Source: Desulfosarcinaceae bacterium | GTDB taxonomy: Bacteria > Desulfobacterota > Desulfobacteria > Desulfobacterales > Desulfosarcinaceae | Length of the DNA stretch: 32,319 nucleotides | Direction: 5' to 3' | Assembly: GCA_030066015.1 (NCBI GenBank) | Contig: JASJCL010000074.1 | Location: forward strand, 1-32,319 | Shown: positions 7,979 through 15,648 of the stretch, piece by piece | Layout: every line of letters begins with the position of its first letter | Position numbering within the stretch: position 1 is the stretch's first letter | Made by a program: the position numbers and the translations under genes | Notes under the pieces: model-generated | Told to the model about the DNA's origin: nothing | Seen by the model: the letters and a program-made list of their open reading frames with translations, nothing else | The model's database searches: none

Positions 7979-10300
7979 TCAATCCTTCCCGCCACTGCTG
8001 TTGCCAGCCCGTCCGCTGGCCTCCCCGCTTGGCAACGATTCCTTCCCCGGCCCTTCCCCCGCGCCGAGTACGCCCGTACCTGATCTACCCGCATCAGATG
8101 CGGCCGCATCAGGTGCGCCCGCATCAGGTGCGCCCGCATCAGGTGCGCCCGCATCAGGTGCGCCCGCATCACATGCGGCCTTATCCGTTGCCTTGATCAC
8201 GACCATGGTGACATCGTCCTCGGGGGATCGGTCTCCGCGGAAATGTTCCAGAGCGGCGGTGATCGCACCAATGATCTCCTTCGCGGGAGCGGATTGATGG
8301 GTCCGGATCATCTTTTTCAGGCGCTGCTTGCCGAACATCTCTCCGCTTTCCGAACGCATCTCCCAGATGCCGTCGGTGCCAATCAACACGATCTCTTCCA
8401 GATGGAGGCGGCGAGAATACTCCTCATACTCGAAATGGTCATTCAGGCCGAGGGCCAGCCCGCGGCCTTTGAGCTCGTCGAACCGATCCATCTGGGGATC
8501 GTAGAGCAGGGCGGGCTCGTGCCCCGCCCGCACCCAGCGGACCTCCCGCTGTCCGGCCGTCAACTCGCAGTAGAAGAAGGTCATGAAATTGCCAGTATCG
8601 TAAGTGTCCAGGCTGAGGTGGCGGTTCACATCCCCCACGATGCCGGCCGTCGCCCCAGGCAGTGCGGCTCGCTGCATCACCAGAGCGCGGGCCGTGGCCA
8701 TGAGCAGTGCGGAGGAGACGCCGTGGCCCGACACATCCCCCACCACCACGGCCAGGCGATCTTTGGCGATGGACAGGAAATCGAAGTAGTCTCCGCCGGT
8801 CTCCTCGCAGTAGAGGCTGGTGCCGGCGATGTCGAAGCCGGGCAGACTGGGATCTTCACAGGGCAGTAGACTTTGCTGTACATCTTTGGCCAGGCCGAGG
8901 GTGCGGCTCATGCGCAGATGGTCCTGCAGCCGCGGCGTGATCTGGTTGAAGGTGGTGACGATGAGATCACGCTCATCATTGAAACGCAGATCCAGTCGGG
9001 TGGAGAGGTCGCCGCGCCCCAGGCGCTTGAATCCATGGACGATGGTCATCAGGTTGCGTGTCGTTGCGCGCGAGAAGAAGAGGGCGAGACCGGCGACCAC
9101 TAGGATGACGATGACCACGGCCGCCAGGGAGATCCCTGTTTGGCCGCGGGCATAGCGAGAGAAATCTTCACCCACCTTCTCCGGCAGGGCCGTCACCATC
9201 GCGGTCGGAGCGATGATGACGAAGTGCAGATCGGGAAAGATGGAGGCGAAGGCCCAGAAGGCGTCTTCTCCTTGGTAGGGGCGTTCGAAGCTGCCGGCGT
9301 CACTCTTCGCGAAGATGGGCAGCAGTTCGGCGAAGGTCTCTCGGCGTACATCGAAAAAGAGCCCTGCCTTGGAGGTGTTTCCACGATAGCCGGCCGAGTA
9401 GTCCTGCTCCTCTTGGGACATCACCCACAGGTGTCGCTTCCCATCGGCGTCCGGGTCTGAAAATCCCACCAGGAAGGACTTCATCTGTTGGGACCATTGG
9501 GCCGAGATATGGCTCTTGAGGAGCACCTTGGGGATGAGCACATCGATGGCGGCCACACCGGCCAGTTCGTTTTTGGCATTGTAAAAGGGGGCCGAGACCG
9601 TGAAGGTCAGTTGACGCGTGGTGGCATCGACGATGGGCGGTCCCCAGGTCATGGCCTGTTTCTGCTCGGCACGCAGGTACCAGGGGCGTTGTCGCGGGTC
9701 ATAGTCTTTGGGGTAGCCCCCGTGGCCGGGGTAGGAGATGTGGACCCCGGAATTGCTGCTGGCGTAGATCCAGAGCAGGGCATCCTCCAATTCGCCGGCA
9801 ATGCCGACCAGGGCGGGTGTCAACTGCTTCAGCCGGGCGATCTCCTCTTCCACCGTCGCGGCGGACACACCGGGCGCCAACAGGAATGTGGGATGGCCGC
9901 GGCTGATCTGCTTGGGAATGACGCTGCCGTCGGGCAGCACCTTTCCGTGCACTTGGGAGAGTGTTAGATCCGGGGGGGCCGCTTCTGGATTGTCGATATC
10001 TTTGGCGAAATAGACGTTCGCTGCGGCGGGCGCCGGCCGGGCCTGAATCAGACCCACCTCTCGAATCATGGCGGCCAAGGCGAACTCGATGGTCGATTTG
10101 GAACGACGGGTGATCAGGGCATAGTTCTCGGTGGCAGAGAGGATCTCCCGTCTCACCGTGTCCATCAGCACCGAGCGGGTCTGGGACGAGATGGTGCGCC
10201 CCAACTTCTTCGAAGCGTTGAGGCTGATCAGGGTGACGACCATCATCGGCGTGAGGCTGGCCACCAGCAGGACGGTAAAGAACTTCCATCTGAGTTTCAT
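7979..10300 (-). CDS. Cache-HAMP-SpoIIE (PP2C) membrane phosphatase
   Basis: This is a membrane sensor phosphatase of 773 aa. It has a transmembrane helix at 8-27, a periplasmic dCache-like sensor at about 30-385 (typical DPRQRPWYLRA at 201-211), a second helix at 389-409, HAMP at about 410-463 and a PPM/SpoIIE phosphatase at about 480-705. Metal-binding Asp residues are in GGDYFD (504), GDVSGHG (522), GTDGIWE (643) and EDDVT (695-696). Such proteins dephosphorylate anti-sigma-factor antagonists, but no STAS or anti-sigma gene is visible here. The last 65 residues are an unusual Gly/Ala/Pro/Asp-rich tail with four exact GAPDA repeats. It is coupled to the downstream Fe-S/LuxR gene. A strong hairpin with a U tract lies in its leader. 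Confidence 0.92.
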   Translation of the reverse strand: MKLRWKFFTVLLVASLTPMMVVTLISLNASKKLGRTISSQTRSVLMDTVRREILSATENYALITRRSKSTIEFALAAMIREVGLIQARPAPAAANVYFAKDIDNPEAAPPDLTLSQVHGKVLPDGSVIPKQISRGHPTFLLAPGVSAATVEEEIARLKQLTPALVGIAGELEDALLWIYASSNSGVHISYPGHGGYPKDYDPRQRPWYLRAEQKQAMTWGPPIVDATTRQLTFTVSAPFYNAKNELAGVAAIDVLIPKVLLKSHISAQWSQQMKSFLVGFSDPDADGKRHLWVMSQEEQDYSAGYRGNTSKAGLFFDVRRETFAELLPIFAKSDAGSFERPYQGEDAFWAFASIFPDLHFVIIAPTAMVTALPEKVGEDFSRYARGQTGISLAAVVIVILVVAGLALFFSRATTRNLMTIVHGFKRLGRGDLSTRLDLRFNDERDLIVTTFNQITPRLQDHLRMSRTLGLAKDVQQSLLPCEDPSLPGFDIAGTSLYCEETGGDYFDFLSIAKDRLAVVVGDVSGHGVSSALLMATARALVMQRAALPGATAGIVGDVNRHLSLDTYDTGNFMTFFYCELTAGQREVRWVRAGHEPALLYDPQMDRFDELKGRGLALGLNDHFEYEEYSRRLHLEEIVLIGTDGIWEMRSESGEMFGKQRLKKMIRTHQSAPAKEIIGAITAALEHFRGDRSPEDDVTMVVIKATDKAACDAGAPDAGAPDAGAPDAGAPDAAASDAGRSGTGVLGAGEGPGKESLPSGEASGRAGNSSGGKD
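8091..8180. repeat. 15-bp in-frame tandem repeat in phosphatase C-terminus
   Basis: Four perfect copies of GCATCAGGTGCGCCC (8106-8165) are flanked on each side by one diverged copy. On the minus strand they encode GAPDA repeats. The unit is a multiple of three, so copy number can change without breaking the frame. This is a likely slippage site. Confidence 0.95.
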
Positions 10301-10337
10301 AAGGTACCCCGGATGCTGCCGGCGGGACGCGGTAGCG

Positions 10338-10377
10338 AAAAAGGTGTGTGCCGCCGCGATGTCGCGGCGGCCACACC
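10338..10377 (-). terminator. Intrinsic terminator-like hairpin in the phosphatase leader
   Basis: On the minus strand the outer stem GGTGTG/CACACC encloses a perfect 9-bp inner stem (CCGCCGCGA/TCGCGGCGG, 2-nt loop), followed by TTTTT. It ends 38 bases before the phosphatase start codon at 10300. It is either a terminator for minus-strand transcripts from the decayed gene at 11108-11598 or a leader attenuator of the phosphatase operon. Confidence 0.65.
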
Positions 10378-10620
10378 GGCGGCAATGACAATGGACGCCC
10401 CGCCAGCCGCTGCCCTTCTCTGTTAGCGGGACTGGCCAGGTATTGTCAACACATATAGCCTTTTCTTTAGGTGGCCGCCTTGGCGGTCGTCATCCAGTAT
10501 ACTGGGGGCGTTTGGTTTTTCCTGTTTGAATCTGCTCTCAGGTTCGATTATCTTATAGGAGTAGCCAACTCACGCCTGGTTTCGGGCGGCCCTGCAGGCG
10601 AGGACCGGCCCCGACACCCG

Positions 10621-10652
10621 GCCTTACGATGCGAAGGCCTTACGATGCGAAG
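10621..10652 (+). repeat. 16-bp perfect tandem duplication before SRPBCC gene
   Basis: GCCTTACGATGCGAAG occurs twice in direct succession, ending at the ribosome binding site (GAAGGGG) of the gene at 10661. The second copy contributes the start of the Shine-Dalgarno, and the first carries a spare GAAGG. It looks like a recent slippage event. Confidence 0.9.
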
Positions 10653-10660
10653 GGGTGCCC

Positions 10661-11098
10661 ATGCGGATACGATCCCAAATCGATATCAAAGCGCCGCTGG
10701 AAAGGGTCTGGCAGGTGTTTTCGCGCCTGGAGGGCTGGCAGGAGTGGAATACGGCCTGCAGAGACTGCTGTTACATCGAAGGCGAGAAGATGGGGGTCGA
10801 CACCTGTTTCTCCTTCAAGGTCGCTCCCCTGATCTTTCCCATAGAAGTCAAGCCGCGGATCGTCAAATGCGAACCGGCCAAAGAGGTCGTCTGGCGCGGC
10901 GCCCGCTTCGGCATCGAAGCCGAGCATCTCTTCCGCTTCACCGAAACCGATGACGGCGTTCTCCTCCTCAGCGAAGAGATCTTCAGAGGGCCTCTCGTGC
11001 TGTTGGGCCGGCTCATCGGGGTTCCCAAGCGTCTGCACGCCCTCACCGACCAGATGATGCTCGGGATCAAACGGCAATCGGAGGCCTGCGGTGAGTAG
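10661..11098 (+). CDS. SRPBCC (START-like) family protein
   Basis: This 145-aa protein has the polyketide cyclase/dehydrase pattern. It opens with a strand, MRIRSQIDIKAPLERVWQVF, then GWQEWN, followed by central strands and a long C-terminal helix (LIGVPKRLHALTDQMMLGIK). Members bind hydrophobic ligands in a cavity; the ligand here cannot be predicted. A GTG lies two codons upstream, but it overlaps the Shine-Dalgarno AAGGGG, so the ATG at 10661 with 5-base spacing is preferred. It stands alone, divergent from the phosphatase gene. CRDCC at 36-40 is an unusual Cys cluster for the fold. Confidence 0.82.
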   Translation: MRIRSQIDIKAPLERVWQVFSRLEGWQEWNTACRDCCYIEGEKMGVDTCFSFKVAPLIFPIEVKPRIVKCEPAKEVVWRGARFGIEAEHLFRFTETDDGVLLLSEEIFRGPLVLLGRLIGVPKRLHALTDQMMLGIKRQSEACGE

Positions 11099-11107
11099 GC
11101 GCCGTTT

Positions 11108-11598
11108 TTACGGGGTGGCGCGCCATCGACGAACCGGTACAGCGGCCCCGCCAGAGGGGGGCACCACCACCGGTGGCTGCGCGGCGCTGGTCGGCCGCCG
11201 CGGGTACATTTTCCACCCCGGATCGGGCGCACCCCTTCCATCTCGCAGCGGCCGTTGATATCGCGTCGCGCATAGCTGTCGTAGATGGCCAGCTCGGAGG
11301 GTGCGTCGTGAAGCTTGTCAGGGCAGTTCCCCGCCGCCCGAAACGCCGCCTGGCAATGGCCGTCGAAGCGCGGGTTCCGCTGTTCAGCCGCGGCCATCAA
11401 CCAGTTCAAGGCCACATGGGCCACGCCCTGTCGTTCGGTGCCGACGCCGTCGTGGTAGCGGGCGCACCGTTCGTTGGTTCTGCTGACCAGAAATCCCTGC
11501 CGATCGATGCGCTTGTTGACCCGCCACACATTGGTGGCGTTGCCGTTGCCGCTGCTGTCACCCACTTCGTCGGAGCAAAAGACACTGCTTTTCGGCAG
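11108..11598 (-). pseudogene. Probable frameshifted gene of unknown family (Cys-containing)
   Basis: From 11598 to about 11210 the minus strand reads like a real protein. It has high-GC third positions and balanced composition, with segments NVWRVNKRIDRQGFLVSRTN, RQGVAHVALNWLMAAAEQ, then SELAIYDSYARRDINGRC. A ribosome-binding-like AGGAAGG precedes a CTG at 11598; the first conventional start is GTG at 11565. Beyond RCEMEGV the frame turns into Arg-rich noise and continues antisense into the SRPBCC gene. Shifting by one base gives a Pro-rich tail that stops at 11108. I therefore read it as a gene with one frameshift, or a truncated fragment. I recognise no family. The competing plus-strand frame (11173-11604) has poorer codon use. 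Confidence 0.4.
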
Positions 11599-11761
11599 TG
11601 CTGACCTTCCTCTTCAGTGGGGTGTCGGCGCTGTCATGCGGGCGATTTCACACAAGCGGGTGGTTCCCGAGATGGAGATGCGGTATGATCTTTGACTGCT
11701 GCGTAGAAAATGTTTCGGCAGGGGCCAAATTTTTACTACCCGTGGAAGAAAGGCGGCACCC

Positions 11762-11953
11762 ATGCAGCCCTTGAGAGCCAAAATATTCAGCTATTGCACC
11801 ACCAACATCAACCCGCCGGGAGAGCTTCAGATCAATGCCTGGCTCACCGAGAACCCTGAGATCGACATCGTTCAGATGCTGCAATCCGAGTCCATGGTGA
11901 CCATCGACGACCGCCTCGAGCGAAACCTGAGTATCACCATCCTCTATCGCTGA
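11762..11953 (+). CDS. 63-aa conserved-looking small protein
   Basis: This is a short protein, MQPLRAKIFSYCTTNINPP followed by a helix-strand pattern (INAWLTENPEIDIVQML) and ending LERNLSITILYR. AAGG lies about nine bases upstream of the ATG. Codon use matches the neighbours. The pattern of a Lys-rich first strand and an amphipathic helix ending in a strand suggests a small folded alpha/beta protein. I do not recognise a named family and assign no function. It stands alone between the decayed gene and the ydbH operon. Its stop codon is the first of three 15-bp-spaced TGAGG sequences. Confidence 0.7.
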   Translation: MQPLRAKIFSYCTTNINPPGELQINAWLTENPEIDIVQMLQSESMVTIDDRLERNLSITILYR

Positions 11954-11994
11954 GGCCTCAACTGCTGAGGTCTAAATCACTGAGGCCGCGATTG
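11950..11994 (+). repeat. Three degenerate 15-bp direct repeats at a stop codon
   Basis: CTGAGG recurs at 11950, 11965 and 11980, each starting a 15-base unit. The first unit contains the stop codon of the 63-aa gene and the palindrome TGAGGCCTCA. The repeats put several extra TGA triplets after the gene. No function is known. Confidence 0.7.
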
Positions 11995-12097
11995 ATGCGG
12001 CTCGGCCGCAGGGCGTCCCGACCAAACCGACTGGCGGTTTTCCCGCGGTGTCAGCAGATCGCTCTTCAACCCGTCACTCCCTCTGCGAGACGTGCAC

Positions 12098-14806
12098 ATG
12101 AAAATGGGCGTCCCCAAATGGTGTCTCTGGACCGGCATCGCGCTCACGCTGCTCCTGGCGATCGCCCTCCTCTCCATCCCCCTGATCCTGCCCCCCTACG
12201 TTGAGGGCCGATTGATACCGCAGTTGGCGGCCGCTTTAGAGCTGAACCCGGACCAGGTGCGCGTTCGACGGGTGGGCTGGTGGGGGGCCGATCTGGGCCC
12301 ACTCCGGCTGGCACGTGACGGAGAGGGCGTCTCCATCCGTGCCATCCAGATCGACTACTCGCCCCTTTCGCTCCTGCAACGGGAGGTCACCGGCCTCACC
12401 GTGGTGGGCCTCGAGGTGGGCCTTACCATTTCAGCGGACGCCATTACTCTAGCGGGCCAGACGCTGTCGCCCACCGGCTCCGCCGGAGAGGGGGAGGCCC
12501 CCCCCCGTCGGTTGGACACCCTGCTGCCCATCCGTCTCCAACGGCTCTCCATCGTCCACGCCCGCCTGCGTCTCGATTGGTCTGGGCAGCGCCTGCTGCT
12601 CCCCTTGGAGGTGCAGCTGAACACGGGCCATCTGCCGGACGGGGTGCTCACCGGCCAGGCCAAGCTCTCGCTGGTCGGGACGACCATCACCCTGGACGGC
12701 GAGGTGGACCAGCGGGCCAACCGGGCCGCCTGCCAGCTCACCGCCGAGGGGGTGGATCTGCGCCGCCTCGCCGCCTACATCCCCCCAATGCGCCCCCTCG
12801 ATCTCTTGGGCCGGGCCGACCTCGACGGCCGATTGACGGCCGACCTGCATCCCGCCCGGCTCGCCGGGCTGGCACTGACGGCGCATTTTACAGATGCGCG
12901 GGTCAGTACCCCCCAGGGCCAGCTTGAGACGGTGTCGGGAACACCGCTGGTCATGACGCTCTCCGGAAGCCGCCCCGACCATCTCCAGTGGCGCTGCGCC
13001 CCTTTCAAGATCGGCGGCCCCGTGGCGCTGGCGGTCACCGACGGGCAGGGAGAGCTGCGGGTCGACAGGGGGGGCTGGTCCCTGACGGGCACGCTGGATA
13101 CGCAGGTGCCCCAGCAGCGGTTGGCCCATCGGGCGGCCCTTTACAACGACGTGAACCTGGCGTGGACCTTCCAGGTGATGGGAGGCGGGACCGCCGACGC
13201 GGACATCACCTTCGATCTTCAGCAACGGGGCGGCGACCCGGTGTCCCTCGTACATCAAGCGGCCAAGCTCTCCCTTCGACCACAGCAGATACAGCTCAGT
13301 GGCCGTTACCACGAGGGCGGCTTCAGCGCTGAAGCGCAGCTCACCGCAGCCACGCTTGAACTGGCGAGCCCGCAGGGTCAGATTCGGATTCCCCGCCTCT
13401 CGGCGGCCGTCACCGCCACCATTTCCCCTACCGCGTCGGGTCGCGCCGCGGCCATCTCCGTCCAAACCACCCTGCCGCAGGTCAGGGCGGCCGCCGGAGA
13501 CAGAAGCCTCCACCTTCCCAGGGTCGACGTATCGTTGTCCGGCCGGGCACGGGCCCAGCACCTCTGGCAGTTGAGCGGGCGGTTGCGGGTGACGGGCGGC
13601 CGCCTCCAGGCGCCGGATCTGGCGTTGAGGGCGGAAAATCTGACCATCGACCTGCCCCTGAGCTGGCCGCCCCGCGACGGGGCGGACCCCGGACGACTGG
13701 AGATTGGTTCCCTTCATTGGAGGGAACGCGCTGTGGGCGGCGTCCGGGGAAACCTGCAGCAGCAGGCCGGCGCCCTGGGGCTGAACCTGCGCCACGACAA
13801 TCGCTTGATCCAGGGGATGGCCGTTTTCTTGAAGGGGCGGATCGGGTTGGCGGACACCCGGATCGAAGCACGCCTGCCGCCCCACAGCGTCGCCAATGCC
13901 ATCGATCTGGGACGCTTCCATCCGGCCGCCGCCGGCATCCTCGCCAGCGGCAGAATCAGCGCCGTTGCCGAAGTGATCTCCGACGGCGCCGGCCTCCGCG
14001 GGAGCGGACGCCTGAAACTCCAGCAGGGCCATCTGCGTCAGACCGCCCGCAATCTGCATCTGGAGGAGATCGACCTGATGGTCCAATTGGATGACCTATT
14101 GGCTTTGAAGAGTGCGCCCCAACAGCGTCTGCAGGTGGCCCGATTGCGCCTGGGCGATATCGCGGCGGAGAATCTGGATGTCGCTTTCCAACTGGAAGAC
14201 GCCCGCGCACTCTTCATCGAAAGCGCCGGCCTGGATTGGTGCCAGGGGCGGGTCAACCTTGCGGCCCTGCGGATAACGGCCGCCAGAGCGGCGTATCGCC
14301 TCACGCTTTACTGCGACCGGCTCAATTTGGCCGAACTGCTCCTGCAACTGGGGGCCACCGAGGCCAGCGGCGACGGCAGCGTCAATGGACGCATCCCCAT
14401 CCAATGGACGAAGGGCCAATTGATCTTTGAGAATGGCTTTCTCTACTCCACGCCGGGGCAGACCGGGTCGATCCGGGTCGCCAAAACCGAACGGCTGCTG
14501 GCCGGTCTGCCCCCGGGTTCCCCGCAGTTCACCCAGCTCGACATTGCCACGGAGGCGTTGAAAGATTATACTTACAACTGGGCGAAGCTGACCCTGCTGA
14601 GCGAAGATGCAGTTTTACTGCTGAAGCTGCAGCTCGACGGCAAACCCAACCGCCTGCTCCCCTTTGTCTACGATCAATCCCTGGGGCAGTTCAAGCGGGT
14701 GGCGGGCCAGGGCCAGGCAGACTTCAAGGGCATCAGCATCGATCTCAATTTCAGAAGCCCGCTCAACGAGATCATCCACTACAAAGAGCTGCTCGACACG
14801 AAGTGA
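12098..14806 (+). CDS. ydbH: YdbH family inner-membrane-anchored envelope lipid-transport protein
   Basis: This 902-aa AsmA-like protein is of the YdbH group. In enterobacteria, YdbH with TamB and YhdP moves phospholipid to the outer membrane. An N-terminal anchor helix (about 10-30) is followed by a long beta-rich periplasmic region of repeated short strands and ends in the conserved YdbH domain (about 690-895, including NGRIPIQWTKGQLIFENGFLYS). It is followed by YnbE-like and YdbL-like genes in the standard order. Three in-frame starts lie close together (GTG 12092, ATG 12098, ATG 12104), all with weak Shine-Dalgarno sequences, and I chose the middle one. Homology is by motif and by the operon, which makes the call firm. 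Confidence 0.88.
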   Translation: MKMGVPKWCLWTGIALTLLLAIALLSIPLILPPYVEGRLIPQLAAALELNPDQVRVRRVGWWGADLGPLRLARDGEGVSIRAIQIDYSPLSLLQREVTGLTVVGLEVGLTISADAITLAGQTLSPTGSAGEGEAPPRRLDTLLPIRLQRLSIVHARLRLDWSGQRLLLPLEVQLNTGHLPDGVLTGQAKLSLVGTTITLDGEVDQRANRAACQLTAEGVDLRRLAAYIPPMRPLDLLGRADLDGRLTADLHPARLAGLALTAHFTDARVSTPQGQLETVSGTPLVMTLSGSRPDHLQWRCAPFKIGGPVALAVTDGQGELRVDRGGWSLTGTLDTQVPQQRLAHRAALYNDVNLAWTFQVMGGGTADADITFDLQQRGGDPVSLVHQAAKLSLRPQQIQLSGRYHEGGFSAEAQLTAATLELASPQGQIRIPRLSAAVTATISPTASGRAAAISVQTTLPQVRAAAGDRSLHLPRVDVSLSGRARAQHLWQLSGRLRVTGGRLQAPDLALRAENLTIDLPLSWPPRDGADPGRLEIGSLHWRERAVGGVRGNLQQQAGALGLNLRHDNRLIQGMAVFLKGRIGLADTRIEARLPPHSVANAIDLGRFHPAAAGILASGRISAVAEVISDGAGLRGSGRLKLQQGHLRQTARNLHLEEIDLMVQLDDLLALKSAPQQRLQVARLRLGDIAAENLDVAFQLEDARALFIESAGLDWCQGRVNLAALRITAARAAYRLTLYCDRLNLAELLLQLGATEASGDGSVNGRIPIQWTKGQLIFENGFLYSTPGQTGSIRVAKTERLLAGLPPGSPQFTQLDIATEALKDYTYNWAKLTLLSEDAVLLLKLQLDGKPNRLLPFVYDQSLGQFKRVAGQGQADFKGISIDLNFRSPLNEIIHYKELLDTK

Positions 14807-14816
14807 AGGAGCGTTT

Positions 14817-15032
14817 ATGAGGCGACATCGATTGGGCATCGGCCTGGTGTGCAGTGTCTTGATGGGGGTGCTGGGCTGCCAGACCAAGCACCAGGTGGAG
14901 ACGGTGCACAAGGTCGAGGTGGCCCCTATGCACATCACCATCGACGTGAACGTCAAAGTGGACAGGGCCTTGGATGATTTCTTCGGTGACCTGGATGCCG
15001 CGGAGGATCAGATCGAAGCGCCGGCGGAGTGA
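14817..15032 (+). CDS. ynbE: YnbE family lipoprotein
   Basis: This 71-aa lipoprotein has a basic N-terminus, a hydrophobic stretch and a lipobox ending V-L-G-Cys21. A short mature part follows, VAPMHITIDVNVKVDRALDDFF, which is the YnbE signature. In E. coli YnbE is an outer-membrane lipoprotein thought to complete a continuous beta bridge with YdbH. The start at 14817 has AAGGAG five bases upstream and lies 10 bp after the ydbH stop, so translation is probably coupled. Confidence 0.9.
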   Translation: MRRHRLGIGLVCSVLMGVLGCQTKHQVETVHKVEVAPMHITIDVNVKVDRALDDFFGDLDAAEDQIEAPAE

Positions 15033-15088
15033 TACCGATAAACACGTCACCTGGGAGAATCCCCATTTGATAGCGAGGAAAAGAGATC

Positions 15089-15460
15089 ATGAAAACGCGC
15101 TCAAACCTTATGCTCTGCCTGTTGACGACCAGCCTGGTATTTTCGTTCGTGACCGCGGCCTGGGCCCAGGATATCAAATCGCGTATGCGAAGCCGCCTGC
15201 CGGATATCGTCGCCCTCAAGGCAGAAGGCGTCATCGGTGAGAACAACCAGGGATACCTGACCATCCTCAAGGCGCCCACCGATAAAAAAGCCCTGATCGC
15301 CGCGGAGAACAAAGATCGCCGCACGGTATACAACGCCATCGCCAAGAAACAGGGCACCACGCCCGCCCTCGTGGGGCAGCGCCGGGCACTGCAGATCGCC
15401 AAGAAGGCCGATCCAGGGACCATGATCCAGGGCGAAGATGGTCAATGGCGCGCCAAATAG
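15089..15460 (+). CDS. ydbL: YdbL family (DUF1318) periplasmic protein
   Basis: This 123-aa secreted protein has a signal peptide with a cleavage site after Ala-Trp-Ala (24-26). The DUF1318 region follows, with IKSRMRSRLPDIVALKAEG and the conserved ENKDRRTVYNAIAKKQGT segment. YdbL is proposed to act as a chaperone for the YdbH-YnbE bridge. The gene is the third and last in the operon, 56 bp after ynbE, with GAGG and AAGAGA sequences before the ATG. Confidence 0.9.
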   Translation: MKTRSNLMLCLLTTSLVFSFVTAAWAQDIKSRMRSRLPDIVALKAEGVIGENNQGYLTILKAPTDKKALIAAENKDRRTVYNAIAKKQGTTPALVGQRRALQIAKKADPGTMIQGEDGQWRAK

Positions 15461-15502
15461 TGCGGCATCGTAGACCAATCCCATGCGGACCATAGGCCGC
15501 CG

Positions 15503-15531
15503 TTGACACGCCGGAAGCCATTTGCCATACT
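15503..15531 (+). promoter_or_regulatory. Sigma-70-like promoter of the STAND/TIR/SLATT cassette
   Basis: A perfect TTGACA -35 box (15503-15508) is followed after 17 bp by CATACT (15526-15531), which matches four of six positions of the -10 consensus. It would start a transcript with a leader of about 110 bases before the ATG at 15649. Confidence 0.55.
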
Positions 15532-15648
15532 TCCTGGTATGCAGATGGCCTTGTGTTGAGTTCCATCCAGAGCACCCGCCTCCCATTCGTTTATTCCGCT
15601 ATCGTGTCAGAACCGCAAACGCGTTGAACCTGCCCGAGGAAGGTGTCT

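Larger units (their letters stand above)
10301..10660. other. 360-bp divergent spacer between phosphatase and SRPBCC genes
   Basis: No convincing gene is present. The phosphatase-proximal half holds a hairpin plus U tract on the minus strand (10338-10377). The SRPBCC-proximal end holds a 16-bp tandem duplication (10621-10652). The middle (about 10440-10560) is more AT-rich and probably contains both promoters, but I cannot assign clear -35/-10 boxes. Confidence 0.5.

Noticed and set aside
7975-8172. N-terminal extension of the Fe-S/LuxR gene made of MRAHL repeats
   Set aside because: It is the phosphatase GAPDA tandem repeat read in another frame; the real start at 7974 has a ribosome binding site.
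8091-8180. CRISPR-like direct repeats
   Set aside because: The 15-bp units are contiguous without spacers and lie in frame inside a coding gene.
11173-11604. 143-codon plus-strand frame
   Set aside because: It has no ribosome binding site and mixed codon use; the opposite strand looks more coding-like.
12449-14086. 545-codon minus-strand frame
   Set aside because: It is antisense to ydbH, with Gly/Gln/Arg-rich composition typical of a shadow in GC-rich DNA.
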